Assembly (NCBI GenBank): GCA_040881505.1
Contig: JBBEDC010000026.1
Location: 1 to 33,136, forward strand
Direction of reading: 5' to 3'
DNA length: 33,136 nt
Origin: JBBEDC01 sp040881505
GTDB taxonomy: Bacteria; Patescibacteriota; Andersenbacteria; UBA10190
Positions 7,712 to 15,725 of this stretch are shown here, in pieces. A program made the translations under genes and the position numbers. The number at the start of each line of letters is the position of its first letter. The stretch's first letter is position 1. The notes beneath the pieces were generated by a model. That model did not search any database. It was not told the origin of the DNA and worked only from the letters and a program-made list of their open reading frames with translations.

Positions 7712-7715
7712 AAAA

Positions 7716-8324
7716 TTAGGCTTCTATGTGACGGATTTCTAACACACTACCTTTTGTACCTGGAACAGCGCCTTTAATAGCGATCAAGTTTTTCTCAACA
7801 TCAACAGCCACAACAACAAGATTCTTTACGGTGACGCGGTCATATCCCATGCGGCCAGCCATACGCATTCCTTTGAATACGTGCTGAGGAAAACGTCCGC
7901 CGATGGATCCTGGACGGCGAAGTACGTGTCGGTGTCCGTGACTGGCAGGTCCTCCCTTAAAGTGGTGACGCTTCACAACGCCGGCATATCCTTTTCCTTT
8001 AGACATCCCAGCTACCTCAACTACATCTCCTGGCTCAAACTGAGCCACGGTGAAATCAGTTTGATCAACGGAAAACTCTCCTTTAAACTCCCGGCGAGCA
8101 GCATATGCAGCCTTCAGCACTGTGGGAGTAAGCTTCTTTTCATCTTGCTTTACGTTCTTCTTTCGAGGTAAAGCGAGTTGAACAGCAGCATACCCATCCT
8201 TATCTTCCGTACGATGAATGAGGGCCTTGTTCGGTTCTGCCACAATCAAAGTCACGGGAATAGCCTTGCCGCCATCCGCGAATACCTGTGACATTCCAAT
8301 TTTTCGTCCGAGTAAAGCCTTCAT
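7716..8324 (-). CDS. rplC: 50S ribosomal protein L3
   Basis: L3 is one of the first proteins to bind 23S rRNA and reaches the peptidyl-transferase centre. The start MKALLGRKIGMSQVF is standard. The later GKGYAGVVKRHHFKGGPASH, with its methylated-glutamine region, and SIGGRFPQHVFKGMRMAGRMG are diagnostic. The frame opens three codons earlier with TTG, but the ATG at 8324 matches the family. It heads the S10-derived block here and is preceded by a leader with hairpins, not directly by rpsJ as in most bacteria. Confidence 0.97.
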   Translation of the reverse strand: MKALLGRKIGMSQVFADGGKAIPVTLIVAEPNKALIHRTEDKDGYAAVQLALPRKKNVKQDEKKLTPTVLKAAYAARREFKGEFSVDQTDFTVAQFEPGDVVEVAGMSKGKGYAGVVKRHHFKGGPASHGHRHVLRRPGSIGGRFPQHVFKGMRMAGRMGYDRVTVKNLVVVAVDVEKNLIAIKGAVPGTKGSVLEIRHIEA

Positions 8325-8333
8325 TAAACTCAA

Positions 8334-8462
8334 GAAGCGGTCGCCCCGTCAGACGGGGTACGTTCTTTGTTAGGAATAAATAAAAATCTTTCTGCATTGA
8401 AAGACTTACGTCTAAACGTCCTGCGTATCTGTCTCGCAGGTACAAAGCATCATAAAACAGAT
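8334..8462 (-). promoter_or_regulatory. Structured leader upstream of rplC
   Basis: Between the terminator of the orphan membrane gene and rplC lie about 130 nt without a gene. They contain two perfect hairpins: CCTGCG/CGCAGG at 8420-8440 (9-nt loop) and CCCCGTC/GACGGGG at 8344-8358 (tight loop), the second immediately before rplC. Neither is followed by a U-tract, so they are not intrinsic terminators. In E. coli the S10 leader is bound by L4, so an autoregulatory role is an attractive but untested inference. I cannot place the promoter with certainty. Confidence 0.45.
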
Positions 8463-8463
8463 A

Positions 8464-8494
8464 GAAAAAAAGCGCAAGAGACGGTCTCCCACGC
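8464..8494 (-). terminator. Intrinsic terminator of the orphan membrane gene
   Basis: On the minus strand the stem GCGTGGGAGAC pairs with GTCTCTTGCGC (11 positions, three G-U) and is followed at once by a run of seven T. It begins right after the stop codon of the gene at 8495-8941 and so separates that gene from rplC. Confidence 0.8.
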
Positions 8495-8941
8495 TTATGC
8501 GATTCCCGCATCACTTTTGGCCCGTCCGTAGAGCTTCAGGGCCGCCAGGTGAACCGGAAAGAGGATTGCCAGGGCCAACAGCCCCAAGAGCCACCCGCCA
8601 CCGAGCCAGAACCAGCCATACGCGACGGCGAGGTCAGCCAGCGGTCCCAGAATCCCCATGCGTCGCATAGGCTTCACCCAACGGCAACGAACCTCCCGGG
8701 AGTCGAGAATGAGCAACCAAGGCGCCAGAATTGGGAATGAGGCAATCATGCAGATTTCGAGGGCGCTGAAGTTCAGGCGCCGCCGAAACTCCGGAAGCCG
8801 AATGGCTCCCTGCAGTGCGGCTTTCACAACGATGATCGCCAGCGCAATGCTCGCCTGCGTTCCCAGATAAGCAGTCTCATGGGTCGCAAGCGTGCAACCC
8901 AGCAGCACCCCCAAGGCCAACAACATACCGAGCCGAATCAT
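8495..8941 (-). CDS. Uncharacterised four-helix membrane protein between rpsJ and rplC
   Basis: I do not recognise this 148-residue protein. Four hydrophobic segments are visible, at about residues 2-20, 28-45, 62-80 and 103-135, with short charged loops (RRRLNF, DSREVRCRW). It has a strong SD (AAGGAGG, 6 nt before ATG), its own terminator, and higher GC and a different codon style from the ribosomal genes around it. rpsJ ends in a separate terminator just upstream. It therefore looks like an independent monocistronic unit inserted into the ribosomal cluster. Nothing in the sequence indicates a catalytic activity, and a role in translation should not be inferred from position alone. Confidence 0.72.
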   Translation of the reverse strand: MIRLGMLLALGVLLGCTLATHETAYLGTQASIALAIIVVKAALQGAIRLPEFRRRLNFSALEICMIASFPILAPWLLILDSREVRCRWVKPMRRMGILGPLADLAVAYGWFWLGGGWLLGLLALAILFPVHLAALKLYGRAKSDAGIA

Positions 8942-8995
8942 GTTCTCCTCCTTTATATACCAAAGGAACCCGTATACCTGTCCGCTTCTAACAGT

Positions 8996-9027
8996 AAAAC
9001 AAAAACAGCTCCTGTTACAGAGCTGCT
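8996..9027 (-). terminator. Intrinsic terminator after rpsJ
   Basis: On the minus strand AGCAGCTC pairs with GAGCTGTT around an 8-nt loop and is followed by TTTTTGTTTT. It lies about 25 nt past the rpsJ stop. It ends the tuf-rpsJ unit and uncouples it from rplC, which normally shares a transcript with rpsJ. Confidence 0.8.
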
Positions 9028-9052
9028 TTTGGATGATCTTGCAAAGAGATCA

Positions 9053-9403
9053 CTAGGTCATTTTCATCGATACATCAACTCCAGCTGGCAGGTTGAGGCT
9101 CATGAGCGTATCAACGGTGCGAGGAGTGGATTCGACGATATCGATCAGACGCTTGTGAACTCGAATCTCGTACTGATCGCGAGCGTTCTTGTGCACGAAG
9201 GTCGAACGATTAACGGTATATTTTTTCTTTGAAGTAGGAAGTGGGACTGGTCCGGCCACTTTAGCTCCGTCACGCTCAACTGCGTCCAGGATCTGCTTGG
9301 CTGATTGATCAACCAACTTATGATCATAGGCTTTGAGCTTAATGCGGATACGTGGCACAGCCACCTGCTCCTGCTTGTCTTTTGTTTGTTCTTTAGTAGC
9401 CAT
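9053..9403 (-). CDS. rpsJ: 30S ribosomal protein S10 (NusE)
   Basis: S10 belongs to the 30S head and, as NusE, to antitermination complexes. PRIRIKLKAYDHKLVDQSAK at residues 17-36 and PLPTSKKKYTVNRSTFVHK are diagnostic. The chain ends in LPAGVDVSMKM. At 116 residues it is longer than the usual 102 through a 15-residue N-terminal extension rich in K, Q and E. It lies 28 nt after tuf and ends in a terminator, so it belongs to the tuf unit and not the rplC unit. Confidence 0.97.
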   Translation of the reverse strand: MATKEQTKDKQEQVAVPRIRIKLKAYDHKLVDQSAKQILDAVERDGAKVAGPVPLPTSKKKYTVNRSTFVHKNARDQYEIRVHKRLIDIVESTPRTVDTLMSLNLPAGVDVSMKMT

Positions 9404-9431
9404 TAAAGGTGCAGTAAGTTAGTTGAGTGAA

Positions 9432-10625
9432 TTACTCAATGATCTTAGTTACAACACCGGCACCAACAGTGCGGCCACCTTCGCGGATAGCGAAGCGCAT
9501 TCCATCTTCCATCGCAACAGGAACACCGAGATTGATCTTTAGGCTAACAGTGTCTCCTGGCATTACCATTTCAGCGCCTTCTGGCAGTTCAACCTCTCCA
9601 GTTACGTCAGTTGTTCGAACGTAGAACTGAGGCTTGTATCCCTTGAAGAATGGGGTGTGTCGTCCACCTTCTTCTTTGGTCAAGATATACACTTCTGATT
9701 CAAATTTCTTGTGAGGAGTGATTGATCCAGGAGCGGCCAATACTTGTCCGCGTTCAACATCTTCTTTCTTCAAACCGCGAAGCAGTACTCCTGCGTTGTC
9801 CCCAGCCTGTCCCTGATCGAGCTGCTTGTTAAACATCTCAATTCCGGTAACAACGGTCTTCTGTTTTTCACGCAGACCAACAATTTCAATTTCATCATTT
9901 ACCTTTACAATACCGCGCTCGATACGGCCGGTTACAACTGTACCGCGGCCTTCAATTGAGAATACGTCTTCAATCGGCATCAGGTATGGCTTGTCAGTTT
10001 CGCGAACTGGTTCTGGAATTGCTTCATCAAGAGCAGCAATGAGATCGACGATTGGCTTGGCTGCTTCGTCTTCAGGAGTTTTAGCATCAAGAGCCTTTAA
10101 AGCGCTGCCGCGGATAATCTTGGCATTAGCACCGTCATATTCGTACTTGGTTAGAAGTTCACGAACTTCTTCCTCAACCAGGTCAACGAGCTCAGGATCA
10201 TCCACTGCATCTACCTTGTTCAGGAAGACAACCAGTGCTGGCACGCCAATCTGGCGAGCAAGCAGGATGTGTTCTCGGGTCTGAGGCATCGGACCATCAG
10301 TTGCAGATACAACTAGGATCGCTCCATCCATCTGAGCCGCACCCGTGATCATGTTCTTGATGTAGTCAGCGTGACCTGGACAGTCTACGTGCGCGTAGTG
10401 ACGAGCGTCAGACTCGTACTCACAGTGCGTGGTAGAGATAGTAATACCGCGCTCTTTTTCTTCCGGCGCAGAGTCGATCTCAGCGACCCCCATTACTTTT
10501 TTAGCTCCACCCTTCATTCCCATGACGTACAGGATAGCTGCGGTCAGGGTTGTTTTGCCGTGGTCAACGTGTCCAATAGTACCGACGTTAACGTGAGGCT
10601 TTGATCGTTCAAACTTTTCAGCCAT
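9432..10625 (-). CDS. tuf: Translation elongation factor Tu
   Basis: EF-Tu is the GTPase that delivers aminoacyl-tRNA to the ribosome. G1 is GHVDHGKTT (residues 18-26), G2 lies around RGITIS, G3 is DCPGHADY, G4 is NKVD, and G5 is SALKALD. Domains 2 and 3 follow, with IERGIVKVNDEIEIVG and KGYKPQFYVRTTDVTGEV. At 397 residues it is full length. Transcription likely starts from the promoter at 10722-10750, with a leader of roughly 90 nt. No SD precedes the ATG. Confidence 0.98.
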   Translation of the reverse strand: MAEKFERSKPHVNVGTIGHVDHGKTTLTAAILYVMGMKGGAKKVMGVAEIDSAPEEKERGITISTTHCEYESDARHYAHVDCPGHADYIKNMITGAAQMDGAILVVSATDGPMPQTREHILLARQIGVPALVVFLNKVDAVDDPELVDLVEEEVRELLTKYEYDGANAKIIRGSALKALDAKTPEDEAAKPIVDLIAALDEAIPEPVRETDKPYLMPIEDVFSIEGRGTVVTGRIERGIVKVNDEIEIVGLREKQKTVVTGIEMFNKQLDQGQAGDNAGVLLRGLKKEDVERGQVLAAPGSITPHKKFESEVYILTKEEGGRHTPFFKGYKPQFYVRTTDVTGEVELPEGAEMVMPGDTVSLKINLGVPVAMEDGMRFAIREGGRTVGAGVVTKIIE

Positions 10626-10721
10626 AGTGCTCAGTTATTGATTTAATAATGATAAAACCCTCTCCGGCGTTTTACCCAGTCTGTTTTACAGTGTAGACAC
10701 AGACCGCCTGAGGTTTACTTG

Positions 10722-10750
10722 TTTATAATACAGACGATTCTGTTAGTCAA
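10722..10750 (-). promoter_or_regulatory. tuf promoter, with leader hairpin downstream
   Basis: The minus strand has TTGACT, a 17-nt spacer and TATAAA. The transcript would begin near 10715 and run about 90 nt to the tuf ATG. In the leader GTCTGT pairs with ACAGAC (10679-10684 with 10699-10704). The -35 lies just after the stop codon of the upstream acidic-protein gene, so tuf has its own promoter. Confidence 0.7.
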
Positions 10751-10761
10751 CAATAGTGCTT

Positions 10762-11166
10762 CTAATCTTGTAGGTCGGGAGACAGGTCACCTTTGAGGGG
10801 CTCGAACCTGACTCGAACCGGGGACGGTGGAGTGGGCCCATTAAAGATTGCTTCTTCCTCCTGCTCCCCCTCAAGGCTCAGGTCGTCCAGGGCCTCGTCT
10901 TCTCCTTCAACGCTCATGGCAATATCGCGGTTGATTCGCTCGATCACATCTTCTTCAATATCATCAACATTTCGGCGAATAGCCTCTGATACCGCGTCAG
11001 CAGATGGGAGGGTTAACTGGGTTTCTCGATCCTGCGATACATCCGTACTGCGCATAATGACGTATTCCTCTCCTGTATCATCTTGGAAGGTAATAGAGCC
11101 TCCGAGCTGCCGAAGCACATTCAGGGCTGGAACAAGTTCATCGCGAAGTGGATATTGAGACATCAT
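10762..11166 (-). CDS. Uncharacterised small acidic protein upstream of tuf
   Basis: I do not recognise this 134-residue protein. The first 45 residues form a compact, probably folded part (LRDELVPALNVLRQLGGSIT, then GEEYVIMRSTD). Its pattern faintly recalls the strand-turn-strand of Phd/YefM antitoxins, but no toxin gene is adjacent. A helical, acidic middle (VDDIEEDVIERINRD and a run of E) and a proline-containing tail with VRVRFEPLKGDL follow. Codon use resembles the surrounding housekeeping genes. There are two adjacent ATGs (11166 and 11163) and no SD. It lies on the tuf strand, 11 nt upstream of the tuf -35. Function unknown. Confidence 0.62.
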   Translation of the reverse strand: MMSQYPLRDELVPALNVLRQLGGSITFQDDTGEEYVIMRSTDVSQDRETQLTLPSADAVSEAIRRNVDDIEEDVIERINRDIAMSVEGEDEALDDLSLEGEQEEEAIFNGPTPPSPVRVRFEPLKGDLSPDLQD

Positions 11167-11275
11167 AGAAGCCTATCGCAACTACTCTTCTAGTTCAAGT
11201 ACTTGCCAATCAGATGCAGCTTAGGTACAACTCGACATACGGAGAGCGTTCTTTTTCTATCAAGGAGATAGCTCC

Positions 11276-11788
11276 ATGGATCTATACCCTGGAAAGCTGC
11301 GCGGGCTGAAAATCCAGCCGTGCACTGAGGCGGAGAATGCCTTTGAGCAAGTGTGTGCGATGGCCGACCACGTCTTGCAGCGTCGGCTGTCAGAGGTGCA
11401 AAACACTCTGTACACGGAGGATCTCTACATTGTTGCAACCGACAAGGGACGAATCGTGAGTGCAGCCCTCGTCGAGGAGGGGGATGAGTTCTACGTGATT
11501 CAGTTTTTACTGTCTTCCCCCATGTACTCCTTGCGAGCTCAAGGGCAAGCGCTCGAGCAGCTTCTGCTGTGGATCCTCAAGCGCAACCCATTCAGGGAGT
11601 GTGCTGTGAGGTTGGTTGATCAGAAGGAATTGAAGTTGCAAAAGCGCCTGCTGAAAAAGTTGAAGTTCCGATTCACCGGAGTCAGCGGGCGGGAACATTC
11701 CGATGAGATGTGGGAAAGAGAAAGCCCTACTGGTCTGGATTCCCCCTGGCATCCAGTCAACCGGGTCGAAGGCTACTACACAACGTAA
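11276..11788 (+). CDS. Orphan protein with GNAT-like features between fusA and tuf
   Basis: This 170-residue protein has a pattern compatible with a GNAT N-acyltransferase. A beta-rich segment GRIVSAALVEEGDEFYVIQ is followed by SLRAQGQALEQLLLWIL, similar to the acyl-CoA loop (R/Q-x-x-G-x-A) and helix. A later helix, KLQKRLLKKLKFRF, sits where GNATs have their late helix-strand. No substrate can be inferred. It is convergent with fusA, has an SD (AAGGAG, 9 nt before ATG) and its own terminator. Its higher GC and codon style differ from the flanking genes, suggesting acquisition. The GNAT assignment is tentative. Confidence 0.68.
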   Translation: MDLYPGKLRGLKIQPCTEAENAFEQVCAMADHVLQRRLSEVQNTLYTEDLYIVATDKGRIVSAALVEEGDEFYVIQFLLSSPMYSLRAQGQALEQLLLWILKRNPFRECAVRLVDQKELKLQKRLLKKLKFRFTGVSGREHSDEMWERESPTGLDSPWHPVNRVEGYYTT

Positions 11789-11795
11789 CCCAACA

Positions 11796-11836
11796 GCGCG
11801 GACCCCGTGGGATCCGCGCCTTTTCATTGTTGTTTT
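11796..11836 (+). terminator. Intrinsic terminator of the GNAT-like orphan
   Basis: GCGCGGA pairs with TCCGCGC, with an inner CCC/GGG extension, followed by TTTTCATTGTTGTTTT. It begins 7 nt after the stop codon and ends just before the convergent fusA stop. The minus strand shows no U-tract here, so it serves the plus-strand gene. Confidence 0.8.
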
Positions 11837-11839
11837 CAG

Positions 11840-13933
11840 CTATTTCTTCGCTCCTTCTCCGACCAGCGCTTCCTGAATATTCTTTGGGACTGCCTGATAG
11901 TGATCAAATTCCATACTGTAGTTGGCGCGGCCCTGGCTCATCGAGCGCAGCTGCGTTGCATATCCGAACATGTCAGCCAGCGGTACGAATGCATCCACAA
12001 CCTTTATTCCAGCCCGGTCGCTCAGGTTTTCAATCTGCCCGCGACGTGAATTTAAATCTCCAACAACATCACCCATGTACTCTTCCGGAACAGTAACTTC
12101 CACTTTCATAATTGGCTCCAATAATGCTGGATCAGCTCTGCGCACTCCTTCCCGAAATGCCATCGCTCCCGCAATTTTAAAAGCTATTTCCGAGCTGTCT
12201 ACGTCATGGTAGCTCCCGTCATAGGCAATCGCTTTTACATCAACCACCGGATATCCCGCTAGTACGCCGTTAACAGCCGCCTCTTCAACGCCCTTCCCGA
12301 TCGCCGGAATATACTCCTGAGGAATAACACCGCCTTTAATTTCTTGTTCAAACTCAACGCCAGATCCGCGGTCAAGCGGCTCCAAGCGCAGCCAGACGTG
12401 TCCGTATTGTCCGCGACCGCCACTCTGTTTGATGTACTTGCCTTCTACTTCGACGGTTTTACGAATTGTTTCCTTGTAGGCTACCTGTGGTTTTCCAACG
12501 GTTACTTCCACGCCGAATTCCCGTTTCATTCGATCAACAATAATTTCAAGGTGAAGCTCGCCCATTCCTTTCATAATTGTCTGTCCGGTTTCTTGATCGC
12601 TCTGCACTCGCAACGTCGGGTCTTCCCCCAGCAGTGCCTTTAAGGCATTGCCCATCTTTTCCTGGTCAACTTTGGTCTTCGGTTCAACTGCGATAGAGAT
12701 AACCGGTTCCGCTCCAACAATACGCTCAAGCAGGATTGGGGTTTCTTCATCACATAGCGTATCACCAGTAGTCGTTGACTTCATGCCTACGAGCGCCCCG
12801 ATTCCACCGGCGCTAATTTCCTGCACTTCTTCTCGTTCGTTGGAATGCATCCGTAAAATACGGCTAATACGTTCACGTTTTCCGTTGGAAGAGTTTAATA
12901 CATATGATCCTGTTTTCAGGGAGCCTGAATACACACGGAAGAATGTCAGCTGTCCGACATAGGGGTCGGTCGCAACTTTAAAAGCCAGGGCTGCAAATGG
13001 TTCGGTCGGATCCGGGTGTCGTTCGAGCTTTTCTTCTGGATTATCAGGGTTTACTCCGTCTATAGCGGGAACATCGGTTGGAGCCGGCAGGTACTGCACG
13101 ATCGCATCAAGCATGCGTTGTACTCCTTTGTTCTTCAAAGCGGTACCGCAGAGAATAGGGACGATTTGGTTGGCGATAACCCCCTTACGGAGAGCAGCGT
13201 TCAGCTCCTCCACGGAAATATCTTCACCGCCGATGTATTTTTCAGTCAGCGCATCGTCTAGCTCAGCGATTTTCTCCACCATTTCAGCCCTCCGTGTCTG
13301 GGCCTCTTCTTTGAGATCATCGCGCACGTCCTTCTCTACAATCTGTTCACCCATCGGCCCCTCAAAGTGCCACTCCTTCATGGTAATAAGGTCGATAATA
13401 CCTTCAAAGTTTGACTCAGTTCCGATTGGCAAGGTCAGGATAACGGTGTTTTTGGTGAGACGCTGGTGAATAGAATCAACAACCTTCCAGAAGTCAGCTC
13501 CAGTACGATCGAGCTTGTTCGCGAAACACATACGCGGAACTTTGTATTTGTCAGCCTGACGCCACACGGTTTCGCTCTGCGGCTCTACTCCAGCCACGCC
13601 ATCAAATACCACAACCGCACCATCAAGCACACGCAAGCTGCGTTCTACTTCAATCGTAAAGTCTACGTGTCCGGGAGTATCAATCAGGTTTAAGCGATGA
13701 TCTTTCCAAAAAGCGGTAGTAGCGGCGGAGGTAATCGTGATACCGCGCTCGCGTTCCTGTTCCATCCAGTCCATGACGGCTGCCCCTTCATGCACCTCTC
13801 CGATTTTGTGAGTTAAGCCCGTGTAAAATAATACACGCTCGGACATAGTGGTTTTACCAGCGTCGATGTGAGCGATAATTCCAAAGTTGCGCACCCGTTC
13901 AATAGGTACCTGCGGAAACTTGTCATCAGCCAT
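11840..13933 (-). CDS. fusA: Translation elongation factor G
   Basis: EF-G is the GTPase that drives tRNA-mRNA translocation and, with RRF, ribosome recycling. It carries AHIDAGKTT (residues 20-28), RGITITSAATT, DTPGHVDF and NKLDRTGADF. Domain III-IV stretches follow, including GMGELHLEIIVDRM and SGGRGQYGHVWL, and the domain V SQGRANYSMEFDHY. At 697 residues it is full length. It follows rpsG by 30 nt, in a gap with a short repeated AACGT pattern but no promoter, so it is co-transcribed with rpsL-rpsG. Confidence 0.98.
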   Translation of the reverse strand: MADDKFPQVPIERVRNFGIIAHIDAGKTTMSERVLFYTGLTHKIGEVHEGAAVMDWMEQERERGITITSAATTAFWKDHRLNLIDTPGHVDFTIEVERSLRVLDGAVVVFDGVAGVEPQSETVWRQADKYKVPRMCFANKLDRTGADFWKVVDSIHQRLTKNTVILTLPIGTESNFEGIIDLITMKEWHFEGPMGEQIVEKDVRDDLKEEAQTRRAEMVEKIAELDDALTEKYIGGEDISVEELNAALRKGVIANQIVPILCGTALKNKGVQRMLDAIVQYLPAPTDVPAIDGVNPDNPEEKLERHPDPTEPFAALAFKVATDPYVGQLTFFRVYSGSLKTGSYVLNSSNGKRERISRILRMHSNEREEVQEISAGGIGALVGMKSTTTGDTLCDEETPILLERIVGAEPVISIAVEPKTKVDQEKMGNALKALLGEDPTLRVQSDQETGQTIMKGMGELHLEIIVDRMKREFGVEVTVGKPQVAYKETIRKTVEVEGKYIKQSGGRGQYGHVWLRLEPLDRGSGVEFEQEIKGGVIPQEYIPAIGKGVEEAAVNGVLAGYPVVDVKAIAYDGSYHDVDSSEIAFKIAGAMAFREGVRRADPALLEPIMKVEVTVPEEYMGDVVGDLNSRRGQIENLSDRAGIKVVDAFVPLADMFGYATQLRSMSQGRANYSMEFDHYQAVPKNIQEALVGEGAKK

Positions 13934-13963
13934 AGGGAAAAGAGCGTTACGTTACGTTAAAAA

Positions 13964-14440
13964 TTATGAAGCAAAATGAGAGAAAGCTCGGTTGGATTCA
14001 GCCATGCGGTGGACATCTTCACGCTTTTTCATGGCTCCGCCTTCTTTATTAGAAGCATCAATCAGCTCAGCAGCCAGTCTCTCCGCCATCGTTTTACCTC
14101 CGCGAGATCGGGCAGCATCGCGCAGCCAGCGCATCGCCAACGTATCTCGACGATCAGGTCGAACCTCTTGAGCGATCTGGTAGTTAGCTCCACCCACGCG
14201 GCGGGCTTTGACTTCCAGGACAGGCGCAACATTGCGCATGGCAGCATCGAATACGGTTATTGGATCATTTTTGGTCTTGTCGGACACAATCTGCAACGCA
14301 TCGTAGACAACATTCTGAGCCACGGACTTTTTCCCGTCGAACATGATGTAGTTAATAAATTTGGATAGCCCAACATTGCTGAACTTCGGGTCAGGCTTTA
14401 AGTATTTCTTATTCTTATATACTCGTTTCTTTCGTGGCAT
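13964..14440 (-). CDS. rpsG: 30S ribosomal protein S7
   Basis: S7 nucleates the 30S head and lies at the mRNA exit. PRKKRVYKNKKYLKPDPKF, then FINYIMFDGKKSVAQNVVYD, KARRVGGANYQIAQEVRPDR and HRMAESNRAFSHF are diagnostic. Its 158 residues are normal. It follows rpsL by 5 nt and precedes fusA. A GGAG ten bases before the ATG could act as a weak SD, overlapping the end of rpsL. Confidence 0.97.
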   Translation of the reverse strand: MPRKKRVYKNKKYLKPDPKFSNVGLSKFINYIMFDGKKSVAQNVVYDALQIVSDKTKNDPITVFDAAMRNVAPVLEVKARRVGGANYQIAQEVRPDRRDTLAMRWLRDAARSRGGKTMAERLAAELIDASNKEGGAMKKREDVHRMAESNRAFSHFAS

Positions 14441-14445
14441 AGTAG

Positions 14446-14871
14446 TTATTCTCCGCCTTTAGGTCTCTTCGCGCCGTAGCGGCTACGGCCTTGTTTTCGC
14501 CCTTCGACTCCGCTGGTATCAAGCAGTCCGCGTACCACCTGATATCGAACGCCTGGCAGATCTTTTCGTCGTCCGCCGCGAATGATAACGATGGAGTGCT
14601 CCTGCAGGTTGTGTCCTTCTCCGGGAATAAAGGCAGTTACTTCCATTCCGTTCGACAGACGTACACGGGCTACTTTCCGCAAGGCAGAGTTCGGTTTCTT
14701 AGGCGTCATGGTCTTTACCTGCAGACATACTCCGCGCTTAAACGGGGATCCCTTTTTGTAGGGTACTGGTCGGTCCTTCAGCACATTGTAGGTACGCAGC
14801 ATCGCCGGAGCTTTTGACTTCTTCGGCTTGCGCTTTCGTCCTTTTCGAACAAGTTGGTTAATCGTTGGCAT
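14446..14871 (-). CDS. rpsL: 30S ribosomal protein S12
   Basis: S12 lies at the decoding centre and controls accuracy. MPTINQLVRKGRKRK, then TMTPKKPNSALRKVARVRLS with the lysine of the streptomycin-sensitive type, PGEGHNLQEHS and LPGVRYQVVRG are diagnostic. Its 141 residues are slightly above 124 through a C-terminal extension, GRSRYGAKRPKGGE. It heads the str transcript behind the promoter at 14954-14982. Confidence 0.98.
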   Translation of the reverse strand: MPTINQLVRKGRKRKPKKSKAPAMLRTYNVLKDRPVPYKKGSPFKRGVCLQVKTMTPKKPNSALRKVARVRLSNGMEVTAFIPGEGHNLQEHSIVIIRGGRRKDLPGVRYQVVRGLLDTSGVEGRKQGRSRYGAKRPKGGE

Positions 14872-14925
14872 GTATATTTAAAGAGGTTTAGAGACTTCTT
14901 AATGAGGTAGGTACTAATATAATGA

Positions 14926-14982
14926 CACCGCTGTTTGCGGTGACAGTTCCCATACTATATGAAATACCACCCAAAAAGTCAA
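14926..14982 (-). promoter_or_regulatory. rpsL (str operon) promoter and leader hairpin
   Basis: The minus strand shows TTGACT (14977-14982), a 17-nt spacer and TATAGT (14954-14959). The leader of about 75 nt opens with a hairpin of CACCGC and GCGGTG around a 5-nt loop (14926-14942). No U-tract follows, so the hairpin is a leader element, not a terminator. In E. coli S7 represses the str operon; a similar use here would be an inference. Confidence 0.75.
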
Positions 14983-14988
14983 AAGTGG

Positions 14989-15630
14989 CTATCCGGCGAA
15001 GAATCGGACCAGCTGAACAGCTGGGCCAAATACGAAGGTAGATAGCAATCGACCGCCCGCAATGATCAGAAACAGCAGGACGAAAAACCCGTAACGTTCA
15101 AGCATATGAATGATATCTGGGCGTTTCTCTAAGAACAGGTAGAGAACCTTGGAACCATCAAGTGGTGGGACAGGGATAAGGTTAAATAGCATCAATATGC
15201 CGTTTATCATAGCCAGCGTCGTGAATAGGTATGGCAGGGCTGTTCCGGGGGGAGAAAATCTAGCAGCCAGTCCAAAAATAGCGAGAAGGATGAAATTTGT
15301 AGCGGGTCCAGCCAATGCTACCAGCACTGGTCCCCATTTTCCTTTTTTGAGATTGTAGTAGTTAACTGGAACAGGCTTCGCCCACCCGAATACGAATCCG
15401 GTTCCAGAAATAATTAAAAGGAGAGGGACAACAATCGTTCCCATCAGGTCTACGTGCTTAATCGGATTTAAGGAGAGCCGTCCAGCATACTTTGCAGTCG
15501 GGTCCCCCAAATACAAGGCTGCCCATCCATGGGCTACCTCATGTAAAATAATTGCGATTGCTAGCCCGAGGATTAAGGCTCCGATCTGCAGACCCGGATC
15601 AACCCCGGGTGGTAATACCTGAAACATCAT
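14989..15630 (-). CDS. Site-2 protease family membrane metalloprotease (M50)
   Basis: An intramembrane zinc protease of the S2P/RseP superfamily, short form without a PDZ domain. The active-site motif HEVAH lies at about residues 30-34 in the first membrane helix. The third metal ligand is in NLIPVPPLDGSK, and GWAKPVPVNYYNL forms the usual re-entrant strand. Four or five membrane helices are visible in 213 residues. The frame extends to a TTG at 15702, but a promoter-like pair lies 7 nt before the ATG at 15630, so that start is preferred. It is divergent from rpmB. Substrate unknown. Confidence 0.9.
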   Translation of the reverse strand: MMFQVLPPGVDPGLQIGALILGLAIAIILHEVAHGWAALYLGDPTAKYAGRLSLNPIKHVDLMGTIVVPLLLIISGTGFVFGWAKPVPVNYYNLKKGKWGPVLVALAGPATNFILLAIFGLAARFSPPGTALPYLFTTLAMINGILMLFNLIPVPPLDGSKVLYLFLEKRPDIIHMLERYGFFVLLFLIIAGGRLLSTFVFGPAVQLVRFFAG

Positions 15631-15637
15631 ACTGTGT

Positions 15638-15666
15638 AGCTTACCAAGGCTGCGTATGTGACGCAA
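15638..15666 (-). promoter_or_regulatory. Promoter of the M50 protease, leaderless spacing
   Basis: The minus strand has TTGCGT, 17 nt, TAAGCT, then 7 nt to the ATG at 15630. This supports the shorter start and a transcript with almost no leader. Confidence 0.5.
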
Positions 15667-15725
15667 AAGCCTCTTGTCAGAAATCCTCTTTTCTGGTACC
15701 AATTACCTATTCTTAAATAACTCCT

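Noticed and set aside
7250..7777. Several long open frames antisense to rplD and rplC
   Set aside because: They are shadows of real ribosomal genes with no start signals and no recognisable product.
8494..9000. The membrane gene as a ribosomal or ribosome-associated protein because of its position
   Set aside because: Four hydrophobic helices, distinct codon style, own SD and terminators on both sides show that it is an independent unit.
14926..14942. Terminator between the M50 gene and rpsL
   Set aside because: It lies in the rpsL leader downstream of its promoter, and no T-run follows on either strand.
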